NCBI GenBank assembly: GCA_015501075.1
Contig: JADNYJ010000688.1
Coordinates: 1-15,882, forward strand
DNA length: 15,882 nucleotides
Source: Gymnopilus junonius
Taxonomy: Eukaryota; Basidiomycota; Agaricomycetes; Agaricales; Galerinaceae
Direction: 5' to 3'
Positions 1 through 8,527 of the stretch are shown in pieces. Position 1 is the first letter of the stretch. The number at the start of each line of letters is the position of its first letter. The position numbers and the translations under genes are program-made. The notes beneath the pieces are model-generated. The model ran no database searches. It was not told where the DNA came from and worked only from the letters and a program-made list of their open reading frames with translations.

Positions 1-94
1 AGCAAAGCAATCTCATCAACATATCACGAGTTGACCGTATTTAAATGATTAGTCACCAAATTCAGCAGTTTTAAGCATCTGAAACCCAGAAGCC

Positions 95-102
95 TATATA
101 AG
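95..102 (+). promoter_or_regulatory. TATA-like box at left edge
   Basis: The sequence TATATAAG stands alone in an otherwise gene-free stretch (1-178) and reads as a TATA element on the + strand. It could serve the kinase locus that begins somewhere after about 300, but no start codon or transcript start can be tied to it. The rest of 1-178 holds nothing I recognise. Confidence 0.3.
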
Positions 103-178
103 CCCTCTTATGGCCTCTGGCCTTCTTTTACGAATCGGAATTAGGGCTTCGAACATGGGACATTCACTCTAATCGTAA

Positions 179-414
179 TTATACAATAAGAATGAAATTC
201 ATCAAAATCATTATACGGACAGATATCAATAACCTGCTGGCTTCACTTTCCTGTAAGACATTAATTTGGTAATTACCAAACTTGAGCTCACGTGGAGAAT
301 GTCTTCATTTCCCACGGTAATGCCTTTATTTCTGCGCTCAACATAGACTTTCCCGTCGGGACCAACCGAGGTATGTTTGTTGGACGCTTCGGCATTGACG
401 GAGATAGAGGACAT
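179..414 (-). CDS. Possible small two-exon protein, unknown, antisense to kinase 5' end
   Basis: Seen: an ATG at 414 opens 41 codons (292-414) that end at a GTGAGC donor. An intron of 41 nt (251-291) ends in CTTACAG, and a second exon (179-250) runs to a TAA, giving 64 residues. Exon 1 reads as a hydrophilic, coding-like peptide (for example VGPDGKVYVERRNKG); the end is hydrophobic. No family is recognised. It overlaps the putative 5' part of the kinase on the other strand, so one of the two readings is probably a shadow. The intron is at the short end for this window. It could also be the last exons of a longer minus-strand gene now cut by the kinase locus. Confidence 0.22.
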
Positions 415-1823
415 CCTGGCAATCCTGGGGAGTACCAGGGATGAGCGCAGACGATACAATAACGAGGTAGACTTGACGTTTACCTCAGAGCCACTCGGCC
501 TGCCAGGTCAAGAAGGCTATGGCTGGCCTCAGCTCGAGTTCAATGAAGCTATCGGACCAGAAAACTTGGATGGGGTATGTCTTCAAGCACATGGCTCGCC
601 CGCGATAAAATGTATGCCCCACCACTAGTTTTTTTTTAACATATTAATATGTCTAGGAATAACTCGTATGTTGCCCTCAAGGTCCTTAATGGCTTTCATA
701 CCGAACTTTTCGAGCGTGGTCGCATTTGTGAGCTTGAAGTTCTGCAGCAGGTATCGATGCCACCATCGACGCCACATTGTCTCCAGCTCATGTCGCACTT
801 CACCTTTCCTGGAAAGGGCACTGCAGGACAGCATCTCTGTCTAGTTACCAACGTCATTGGTGGAGACGTAAAGTCGCTGTTCACAAAGCATGGCATCTTC
901 CCTTTTCCTCTCGCCAAACGCATCATCTTACACCTCCTCCGTGGAATCGCCCATGCACATACCCGTGGTGTTGTGCACACCGATCTAAAGCACGACAATA
1001 TTTTTTTTCGATACACCGATATCGACCAGCGACTTTGACAAGCTGCTCACATCTGACCCGCCTCGTCGACATGCACCAGAAGCCTCTCACGATGGACTGG
1101 TAGAGGCCGCGATCTCGCAACCGCTTCCCATCCCTACTCTGCAAGAGGCCATGCAGCGAACTTTTGTGGTTGCCGACTTTGGCCACGGTAAGCCCCAAAA
1201 TACCTATGTCGCTTCCGAGTCGTTTCTCAGTTATCCTTACCGCCCAGCTCGTCGAAAACCACACTGAAAACAAGATTTCCCCTCCGCCGCTTCGTCCTCC
1301 TGAAATAATCATCGGAGGGCCATGGGACGCCAAGGTGGACATATGGACATTTGGATGCTTGGTATGTGCTTTTCTCCTCCGTCTGTCATGTCGATGAACA
1401 CATGCCAAAGATCTTTGAGCTCATCACAGGTCGTGCTTTCTTCAAGTATGAGCCTGATCCGAAACTCAACCTAGACGAGCCAAACTATATCATATATCAG
1501 ATGCTATGTTACACATGCGAAGACATTTCAGCAGAACAGCTCATGGTCAGCGCTTTTGCTGACCAATTTTTTGATACAAACTGTAAGTGTGCTCCCAGTG
1601 TCATCCCTCATCCTTCACTCAATGCTACGCAGGTAATTTCAAAGCCATTCCGAGACTCATGGATTACCCTTTCGAGATATCCATTAGGTGTTACAAAGTT
1701 ATCGAGGAGGCGGACGTGCTTTCCACAGCTGCTCTGATGCGTAGGTGTTTGCGCCTAGATCCTGCGCAACGGGCCAGTGCCGCTGAGTTGCTTTCTGATC
1801 CGTGGTTCGATGGGGTTGAGTAG
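347..1823 (+). pseudogene. SRPK-like protein kinase, frameshifted (probable pseudogene)
   Basis: A serine/threonine kinase-fold protein of the SRPK-like type that is expanded in basidiomycetes. Landmarks in order: GYGWPQL pre-kinase motif (near 520), glycine loop KLGWGMSSSTW (562-594), VALK lysine (near 670), catalytic loop HTDLKHDN (976-999), DFG-like DFGH (1175-1186), PPEIIIGGPWDAKVDIWTFGCL-type subdomains VIII-IX (about 1290-1361), and the C-lobe to TAG at 1821-1823. Introns that restore the frame: 612-656, 1188-1230, 1362-1410 and 1583-1632. Two lesions remain. The frame changes between about 548 and 565, consistent with an out-of-frame loss just before the glycine loop. One extra T in the T8 run at 1001-1008 throws the frame right after the catalytic loop. 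No in-frame ATG was found upstream; the frame opens after TAG at 344-346, so the start is unknown. All key kinase residues survive, so the decay is recent or the indels are sequence errors. Confidence 0.8.
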
Positions 1824-1894
1824 AGGTGAAGCGACTTGCAGCGATCCAAGCGAAGACAGGACCCCGGTCTATAGCAGAAACGGTCTGATTTCTA

Positions 1895-2034
1895 TCCGGA
1901 CAGATTTTGACGATTTTTGGCCAAACGGCCCAAGTCAAGTCCGGACAAATTCGCCCAAAACGCAAAATCGGCCACTACCTCTATCTAGACAAGAGCCTCG
2001 TGGATCTCAAAAGGCTCAACCTCAAATCCGGACA
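1895..2034. repeat. Three copies of TCCGGACA
   Basis: The 8-mer TCCGGACA (core palindrome TCCGGA) occurs at 1895-1902, 1940-1947 and 2027-2034. The second and third copies share a longer context (TCAAGTCCGGACAAA against TCAAATCCGGACAAG). They lie just downstream of the kinase stop and directly before the tRNA-like element. They may be internal repeats of a short element or binding sites; nothing decides between these. The rest of 1824-2039 shows no gene. Confidence 0.4.
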
Positions 2035-2039
2035 AGAAA

Positions 2040-2118
2040 GTCGGTCTGGTCAAGTGGTTTAGCGTATACCGTGTGCAATAAAGATGTGGTCCAGGGGTTC
2101 GATCCCTCTATGTAGTTT
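2040..2118 (+). repeat. tRNA-like Pol III box A/box B relic (tRNA-derived SINE or tRNA pseudogene)
   Basis: Box A TGGTCAAGTGG (2047-2057) fits the TRGYNNAGNGG consensus. Box B GGTTCGATCCC (2096-2106) fits GGTTCGANNCC. The start-to-start distance is 49 nt and a TTTT run follows at 2115-2118, as in a Pol III unit. A T-arm folds (2093-2097 with 2105-2109 around the loop TTCGATC). The D stem is mostly mismatched, no clear anticodon arm forms, and the 7 nt after the T-arm (ATGTAGT) do not pair with the 7 nt before box A. It is therefore not a functional tRNA. A SINE head or decayed tRNA is the best reading; no 3' SINE body was delimited. Confidence 0.55.
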
Positions 2119-2391
2119 TCGATTTTTGTCTGTAGTCTGTCTGCCTCTAAGAGCTAAAATGGCCTATTGCAATATGACTCCTAAATAGAAATATAATTGG
2201 CAATTTTTTCCAGTCTGTTCAGCTGCGTTGTCTAGCTCAAGAGCTCTCTGAATCCACTTTACACAACCCTTTCTCTGTGTTGAAATCTAAACCTCTGAAG
2301 GAGAATATATTGTATAGTTCAGTATCAACCATGTACCATACATAGGCTTTATATATGTAGGCTTGAAGTCAATGGCTGTTAAGAGATTTCA
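2119..2391. other. Gene-free stretch, probably decayed copia flank
   Basis: No open frame of note. Read on the minus strand, the part next to 2392 continues weakly in the same frame as the RNase H fragment (NLLTAIDFKPTYIKPMYG-like) after an in-frame TGA at 2389-2391. It then loses resemblance, so at least 2330-2391 is likely decayed retrotransposon sequence. Nothing else is recognised. Confidence 0.35.
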
Positions 2392-2577
2392 GAGCCAAAT
2401 AGCTTCTTTTGCTGACTCGAAAGCTGCTTTATATTCTGCTTTGCACAATGGGGTAGCAACTATTTTCTGTTTTTGAGCATTCCACAAGATCAGTCCGGAA
2501 CCTAAGGTGAAGCTGTATCCTCCAATGCTCCTCCTCGTGTCAAGACAATTAGCCCAGTCGCAGTCAGTAAAACCAAG
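2392..2577 (-). mobile_element. Ty1/copia retrotransposon remnant, RNase H region of pol
   Basis: A 62-codon open stretch on the minus strand reads like the start of a copia RNase H domain. It has TDCDWANCLDTRRSIGGYSF (family pattern DADWA..DTRRSTSGY), then GLILWNAQKQK, then KAEYKAAFESAKEAIWL (family pattern TEAEY..AAKEAIWL). The first Asp and the Glu of the RNase H active site are present; the later Asp of the usual VDNQ motif is not found. A TGA takes the place of the expected residue after AIWL, and a TAG lies a few codons upstream. No LTRs, integrase or reverse transcriptase were found nearby, so this is a truncated, dead fragment. Confidence 0.85.
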
Positions 2578-2923
2578 TAGGTCAGTCTACTCCTTCCTTG
2601 CTATCTCTAAGTTAGTAACTAAATAACATGGCCCTTCGGGCACGCCTGGCCACGTGGCCAATTTTTGTGTATAAGAATTCTGAATAGCGCAATGGATCTA
2701 GGCCTTGGGCTTATTTTTTTTTTTTGGGGAAGCTTCCTAAAACTGAATTCTCTATTCCACTCCAAAACCTGGTTCACTGAAAGTGACCAGGCATTTTCAG
2801 TCGGGTGGCTGTGAGATAACAACGTAATTAATGAATTCAGGGGCGGTTGATTTAAAGAAGGCCCTGGCCGACATGTACCGATGTCATTACCTTGACCAGA
2901 ACTGGACCCTGCTCCTGCTCTAA
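2578..2923. other. Gene-free stretch with palindromes and a T-run
   Basis: Contains the perfect 14-nt palindrome TGGCCACGTGGCCA (2647-2660) preceded by a small GCCC/GGGC hairpin, a run of 12 or more T near 2708-2722, and an imperfect hairpin at 2768-2791 (arms CCTGGTTCACT and AGTGACCAGG, one bulged T, GAA loop). No coding potential was found. It may be remains of small transposable elements; none could be delimited by terminal repeats or target duplications. Confidence 0.4.
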
Positions 2924-3509
2924 ACCTTATTCTTTACCCCCGACGCTCGTATAGTCTTCGAAATCACAGACCATCGAATCTACAAATACAATGAGAAAAT
3001 GCAAGCATCATTCCGAGCAAAAAAGCGGCATCCCAGAAGTTCGTACACATTGATTGGACCATCGCGCGAACCTCGTATGAACCAGAGTTGCAAGATAAAT
3101 TCCACACATCATGCATGTGACGGCAAACCTTCCTCGCCCTTCACACGAGTCTTGGAGATTCGCCATAGCATTAAAGAGGAAAGCAGGAGCTTAGGTGGAC
3201 GTTGTCGGATAGCTGACCTGGCAGGCCCCGACATGAAGAACAAAAGCAAAAGACATGTTCACGTTGAAAGATCAGTATCAGCAGTTCAAGAACCATATTG
3301 CATTTGGAATCCGGTTGTATGTAAAATGCACAGCGGAAGGTCCAGCCCCGAAAGGGAATATTTTGGTCCAAGCCTTCGATGCATGGCCACTATATTATCC
3401 CGGCTTGGCTCTGCACATAAAGTGCATCCATCATTTTGACCATCAAGAACCCCCTCAAACTGTCGCCCGGCCTGAGGAAAGATACCCCTCGGAAGGCTGT
3501 CGACTATAG
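2924..3509 (+). pseudogene. Unassigned coding-like region, frames switch, probably a decayed gene
   Basis: Frame 2 is open from 2924 to 3439 (first ATG 2999) and begins with a protein-like stretch (PDARIVFEITDHRIYKYNEK). Towards the 3' end a second frame (3255-3509) looks more protein-like (KDQYQQFKNHIAFGIRLYVK, then NILVQAFDAWPLYYPG) and ends at TAG 3507-3509. No intron with good sites joins the two convincingly, and no family is recognised. It is either an intron-containing lineage-specific gene I could not resolve, or a degenerate copy of one, which would suit the repeat-rich left arm. Confidence 0.3.
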
Positions 3510-3581
3510 CAAGAAGGGTGAATAGGTATTTCCCAGATCATCTTCTTAACACCGTCTTTGTTACTGGCAAACGTGGCAAAT

Positions 3582-5125
3582 ATGGGTTTCCGTTTCAACG
3601 ACCTTGCACTGGACATCATCTTTGAAATTTTAGGACACCTCTCAATAGAGGATATTGTCCGAATTCGCCATGTACGTGACTAACTTGAATGCATTGAACC
3701 CACTCCTTACACCAATTTTTTGTAGGTCTGCCAGAGGCTGCTTCAAGCATCTTATCAAAGGAGTGTTTGGGATACTGTTTATAAACGATCGGACCTCTTC
3801 TTGCCTGACGGGCCTTTTTCTTCCCAAAGTTCATCTCGACTAGAAGCCTTGCTTGTCAGGGCGACTAAAATCAATTGGACCTGGACATCGCCTCGACCTC
3901 CAATCTTCACAAAGCGCCGTTTCCCCCGTGAACTTCCAATCTACAACTTTACAGCCGATGTCATATCAGGTCGCTTTCTCCAATTAACTCAAGAAGACGG
4001 AATTGCCTGGTATGATCTGGATTCAAGCAATATCAGAACACCAGTCTTGACATATCCATGCTATTCCGTTGTCACAACATCGGGTTATCTAAAATACCAG
4101 GTCAATGCAAATGGCGAAGGACTGACACAGCCTGGGTTGCGTTCCTGGCCCAATCTCCCACTTTTAGAATGCAAGTACATACTATCATTTCTCAAAGCGG
4201 CCTATATTCTTACATTGGTCCTTTTAGCGTTGTGCTAAAGCTAACCTTCAACACGAAAACTGGACCCAAGGTCCACCTTCACTCCGAGATTCCGACAGAA
4301 AATCTGACGAAGATAATAATGGACTATGATTGGCTTTTGTTGGTCAGAGAGTTCGAATTCCCAGACGAGCCAATGGATCTATTCCATATTCCGTCTATGA
4401 CGAATATTTACGCGCCGATGCACGTAAGTTATAATGTGCTTTCGAATCATCCTCTTTCTTCCTCACTGGTATACAGGAGCAAGTACAGGCACTGGCTGAC
4501 CTCAATAATCTCAACTATGTCATCAGTCCCCGTTTTCTATTTCTAACCTTTTCAACGAGAAACGAAACGCTCATTGAAGCTTATGCTTTACCGAGGAATC
4601 CTGAGCATTGTTCCCATGGGCACCTCATCAAGTCGTACTCGGGTCTCTATCCTCACGCAATTTCCAACATACAGTTGGTCGGCGAGTTTTCCCTTATGTC
4701 GAACGTACCACCAACGTGTCGAAAGTCTCAGTTGTCCTTCTTAGGACTTGTTTATGTTCACAGTTCCCCCGCCACTTGGACATCCAAAATCGGTCTCCAT
4801 CTCTTCGATGTTACTATAGACCCCGCTGGCATGCTCGTTTTCACTACTCAGTGTCAGGGCATGTTGAATGTAGGTATCGCTACCACCACACTTTCATTTT
4901 AGTGCACGTACTCGTAGTTGCTTGGCGGTCACTCATTCGACTCCGGGCCCCGTAGTTTTGGCTCATCACATCCGTCGCGAAGATTCGGGCTACACAATGA
5001 GCGTCAAGTCTCTGAAACTACCTGAAGGTTTGCAAAGCCGAGATATGCTCGCATTCGATGGTTTTCGAGGACGAGTCTGCTTGATTAGTGGCTGGACAAA
5101 CATTGAAATCCTGGATTGTGCGTGA
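3582..5125 (+). CDS. F-box protein
   Basis: Predicted 442-residue protein. The N-terminus carries an F-box-like helix pair, LALDIIFEILGHLSIEDIVR followed by IRHVCQRL (residues 8-35), so the likely role is substrate recruitment to an SCF ubiquitin ligase through Skp1. The rest has the beta-rich, repeat-less look of Agaricomycete F-box families; no WD40 or LRR pattern is visible. Exons: 3582-3671, 3726-4174, 4228-4423, 4477-4862 and 4918-5125. Introns are 53-55 nt. Introns 1-3 have good donors (GTACGT, GTACAT, GTAAGT) and CAG/TAG acceptors. The fourth donor (GTTGAA at 4863) is poor but is the one that keeps the frame; a better-looking GTAGGT at 4870 would shift it. The start is the first ATG before the F-box. 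The gene is convergent with its right neighbour, with 96 bp between the stops. The substrate is unknown. Confidence 0.8.
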
Positions 5126-5221
5126 AGTCGTGGCTGCCAACGAATATGCTCTACATACATATTACTATTACACAAATGATACGTCCTAATTAGAATAGGC
5201 TACAACATACGTTAATAATTA

Positions 5222-6545
5222 TCAGGGTGTGCTGCTGGCCTCAAGACCTTTTTGCGGAGTATCAACAAACAATGACATGGTTTGAACTGAGTCGGTTACA
5301 GCAATGACAGATTCACTTTGCTGGTGTGATATAACACCGAGATCAGCTTGCGCCTGAAGGACGACAGCTTTCAAATCCCCTTCAGAGTGATCTTCAAGAA
5401 ATTTATGAATGCCTTCCTCTCCACCCAGTCTCTGCCTAACCTCGTCCATGATCAACTTCACACCCTTCCAATAGTTCCCAAGTTGCGCCCAATCGCGCAC
5501 TTGGGAACCAGAAAAGATTTCTTTCAGTCTTGCCCTTTTCAAACGCTCTTGAACAATGTTGTCATATTCTTCCTTCTTCTTGAAAAAAATTAGGGCTTCC
5601 TCTCGAATCTTGGCAAAATTTTGTTTCCGAGGATCGGGATTGCCTGCTAGGACGCGTTTGTTCTTGTGAACCCAGTCCATAAACTCGGCATACATAATGC
5701 GATCTGTTTTGACTTTGGTGATTCCAGGACCACTGGACCGGAACCGTTGCGGGTCAAAATATTTCATGCTGGCTGCCCATTGAAATACTTCGCGCTTGGT
5801 GCTGAAGCCTTTATGGAAAGTGGAAAGGGGCAGGCCAAAAAACTGACAGATCTCGTCGAATGAACTACTGAGTTCGAATGGGGGATTCGGTGGATCCGGG
5901 AGCTAAACAGAGTAGAGGGAAACGTTAAGTATCTAGAAATTAGGTTGAGTTATCACTTTGACCAACCTTCAGTCCCTTAGAGCCTAGGGCTAGTCCACTA
6001 TTTCGTGCTATAAGACCCAGTATCATACCAAGATCTCCATACGAATGGAAGAAAACAATCCTATCCCATTCCTCTTTGTCCGAACAGACATGAACATCGA
6101 CCTAGGCAAATATACTCAGTAAATTTGTTGGAGGACAAGTGATTCCACTAGTCTCAGATACCTGATAGTAAATTTTTCCCTCCTCGGAAGCAGCTCTTTT
6201 CTCCTCCTCTAAGGCCGACAGTCCAAAATGGGCCCATTCGCCAGGATGAACAGGAATGGCGTAGTTGGAAGTCCTGTTACCTTCCATCGGAATAACGTAT
6301 TCTGCACCAATGAGTTTCTTGATCACATCATGCGGGACGGATGAAGTATAGGGATGTTTAGGATCGGAGACCAAGAAATCTACATCTCCGTGGTCCTTCT
6401 TCTCGGGCGCTTCGTGAGGCACACCTACCCAGGTATAACATCCGGTTAGTCTGGACAAAACACGTGCTTTAAGTGAGTTGTAGACTGGTCGAGGAAGGGG
6501 AAAGGCAGATGCTGAGAGAAGGGCACTGAATGCGCCGCCACCCAT
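5222..6545 (-). CDS. Nucleotidyltransferase-fold protein, Agaricomycete family, function unknown
   Basis: Predicted 399-residue protein in three exons (6162-6545, 5967-6101, 5222-5902) with introns of 60 and 64 nt and clean GT..TAG sites. The N-terminal part carries a DxD motif in KKDHGDVDFLV (D54, D56) and, in exon 2, a further acidic strand YYQVDVHV (D130). This is the three-carboxylate pattern of Pol beta-type nucleotidyltransferases. The usual G-[GS] loop before DxD is not obvious. After it come HSYGDLGMILGLIARNSGLA and STKREVFQWAASMKYFDPQR, then a charged helical C-terminus (KIREEALIFFKKKEEYDNIV). From memory this arrangement belongs to a family common in mushrooms and lacking experimental work, so the activity is an inference. 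It is divergent from the zinc-knuckle gene. Confidence 0.8.
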
Positions 6546-6845
6546 ATCGAAGAGTATTCTTATGGTAAGAAAGAGTGCAGGGATCTCGCCGTCGACTCTG
6601 GATTTATCAATTTATGAATCAGACAGAGCCAAACAGAATTCTGCATTTAAAGTCGAGCGTTTTTGGTGTATTCGCAAGCCCACCCCTTCAGACACCTTTG
6701 TCATAGCCTCATTGACATGGGCATGGAAAAGAGGAAGATAAAGAATTTCCGTTGAACCGCGCGCGGCCAGGATGGCAATATTTTCTCACGCTTACTTCGC
6801 AGCCTTTCCTTACACGAACTTGACCTCACTTATACTGCGACCAAC
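6546..6845. promoter_or_regulatory. Divergent promoter between nucleotidyltransferase-like and zinc-knuckle genes
   Basis: 300 bp separate the two start codons, so both 5' UTRs and promoters must lie here. No TATA box stands out. Short open frames exist, but none looks coding. Confidence 0.5.
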
Positions 6846-7580
6846 ATGTCAAGATTCGCCCCACACGGAGGTCGTTCATCTAACCAACCTAGGGCGACTT
6901 CATCAACAATATGTCAGAAATGTCTCCAAAGAGGTGAGCAACCAATTGTCCATGGCTGCGTAACTCAGGAGCCAGCACTGAATAGCTTTCAACCACAGGA
7001 CACTTCATCTATGAATGCAAGGGCGCTCGTCCCTATGTCAGTCGGCCTTCTCGTACTCAACAACTTGAGAATCCTAAGGTACTTGCGAAATTAAAAGCCG
7101 AGGGCAAACCTTCTGTGGAAGTTCCAGAGGAGTTCAAGAAACCGTAAGTCTTTCCACAATTCGGCTTGCCATGTGTTTTGCTCATGTTCTTATTCCTAGG
7201 GTTGGAACAGCAAATAAAATCTTAGAAGCCAAGGAGAAAGAACGGTTGAAGGAGGAAAAAGGAAAGGCCAAGGAAGAAGTACCTCCCCGCAAGAAAAAGA
7301 AAAGACGGTAAGTCACTGCACCAACACCGTAGTACTTTCAAGCTGACGACGACTTTGCAGCTCTCATTCAACTTCAGGATCCGATACTAACTCCGATTCA
7401 AGCTCTGAATCAGACTCGAGCTCGTCAGACTCATCTTCAGAATCAGACTCGGGCTCTTCTTCTGACTCAAGATCAGAGTCGTCGCATTCTTCAAGGTCAC
7501 GCGAAAGGGACCGTAAACGTCGCGTGCCAAAACGTCGCAGTCGCTCCAATTCCGAAAATTCATGTGAGAGAAGGTCTTGA
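6846..7580 (+). CDS. ZCCHC10: ZCCHC10-type CCHC zinc-knuckle protein with acidic serine/RS tail
   Basis: Predicted 186-residue protein in four exons (6846-6933, 6999-7143, 7200-7307, 7361-7580). The introns are 65, 56 and 53 nt with GTGAGC or GTAAGT donors and CAG/TAG acceptors. An N-terminal zinc knuckle C23-X2-C26-X4-H31-X4-C36 is followed by KGARPYVSRPSRTQQLENPK, the hallmark of the ZCCHC10 family. The first intron splits the glycine codon of the knuckle. The middle is lysine/glutamate-rich with a KKKKRR nuclear-type signal. Exon 4 is a low-complexity Ser/Asp/Glu tract that passes into Arg/Ser-rich sequence, which suggests a nuclear RNA- or splicing-associated role. The family is poorly studied; the exact partner is unknown. 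The model is intact throughout. It is convergent with the V-ATPase gene, with 150 bp between the stops. Confidence 0.88.
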
Positions 7581-7730
7581 CAATATTCATCTGTCTGTTC
7601 GTCATTTTGACATCGCCCATGCGTACGACACCCGTCTGCCTCATAGTAATGGGCCGTTAATTTATGACGCATGGTGAATATGTCGGAAGTAAAGGTGAGG
7701 TATACGATTAGGTGTCGAAATTATAAGTAG

Positions 7731-8527
7731 CTAGCATGTAGCGCCAGTGGCTTTTGTATTCATAATAAGTGCGACAATGAGCCTAGAAATTAATTGTTAT
7801 GAGTCGGGAATCAATTTGACGATAGGAACATACCCATATAATCCTAGAACTTCTGCGAAGATGAGAATTAAGACCATTGTCACAAACACCTTGGATTCAT
7901 GAACATATGCACGAACACACTTGGGAATGGCTTCAGAATACGCTGTAGTCTAGTTAACCGTGTACTCACCGAATCGCCCACATAACCAATAGCATAACCT
8001 GCTGCTAACCCTGTAAATCCGCAGGCAAGACCTGCACCGAGATGGGTAACCCCTGCAAATAGCGAATAATCTGTAGCTTTGACTGCGGTAAATTCGTAAG
8101 CCAAAACCAGAGAGCAAAAAGCGAGCTTTGAACTCACCTGAGCCAGCTATTAGCACAGACACGACAAGGCCGTATACGGCAATGATTCCTGACATGACGA
8201 CAGGAATAAGAGACTAATGCAAGGCGGTCAGAAAGTCATCACACATATAATTTTGAAGGAGCGTACTTTCATAACTAGTTCAGGTCTAAATGTCCCAAGA
8301 CCCGCAATACCAATGCCTGACTTCGAGGTTCCAAGGGCAGCCCCAACGGCTACAATGAATAGCGTTAGATTCAAGACTTCTTCCCCAGTCGACTTGAAAT
8401 GAACAACGCACTGCTAAAGACCATCTATATGAAATGTGCTGTCAATTAATTGACAAACCGACAAAAGTTCTTGCCTTACCGCTGATGCAACACCAGCAAA
8501 GCCGAAAAATGAGGCGAATGTGGGCAT
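7731..8527 (-). CDS. VMA11: V-type ATPase proteolipid subunit c' (Vma11 type)
   Basis: Predicted 156-residue membrane protein of the V0 rotor ring, which carries protons across vacuolar and endosomal membranes. Four transmembrane helices are visible: [61 protein letters not shown]; and [20 protein letters not shown] with the proton-carrying glutamate E134. [20 protein letters not shown] and GYAIGYVGD match the fungal c' (Vma11) more than c (Vma3). Seven exons: 8480-8527, 8412-8424 (only 13 nt), 8267-8349, 8138-8213, 7970-8082, 7834-7919, 7731-7782; introns 50-62 nt. The chosen ATG (8527) gives a short N-terminus. An ATG at 8535 would give the family-like MSTCP start but is one base out of frame; a missing C in the CCC run would explain this. 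Stop TAG at 7731-7733. Confidence 0.92.

Noticed and set aside
2040..2118. Functional tRNA gene
   Set aside because: Box A and box B are good, but the acceptor stem does not pair, the D stem is broken and no anticodon arm is clear.
4113..4227. Apparent frameshift in the F-box gene near 4121
   Set aside because: A normal 53-nt intron (4175-4227, GTACAT..CTTTTAG, phase 2) joins the two frames exactly, so no lesion is needed.
7364..7672. Long acidic Asp/Glu/Ser open frame on the minus strand
   Set aside because: It is the antisense shadow of the Ser/Asp codon-rich exon 4 of the zinc-knuckle gene, which has intact splice sites and known family context.
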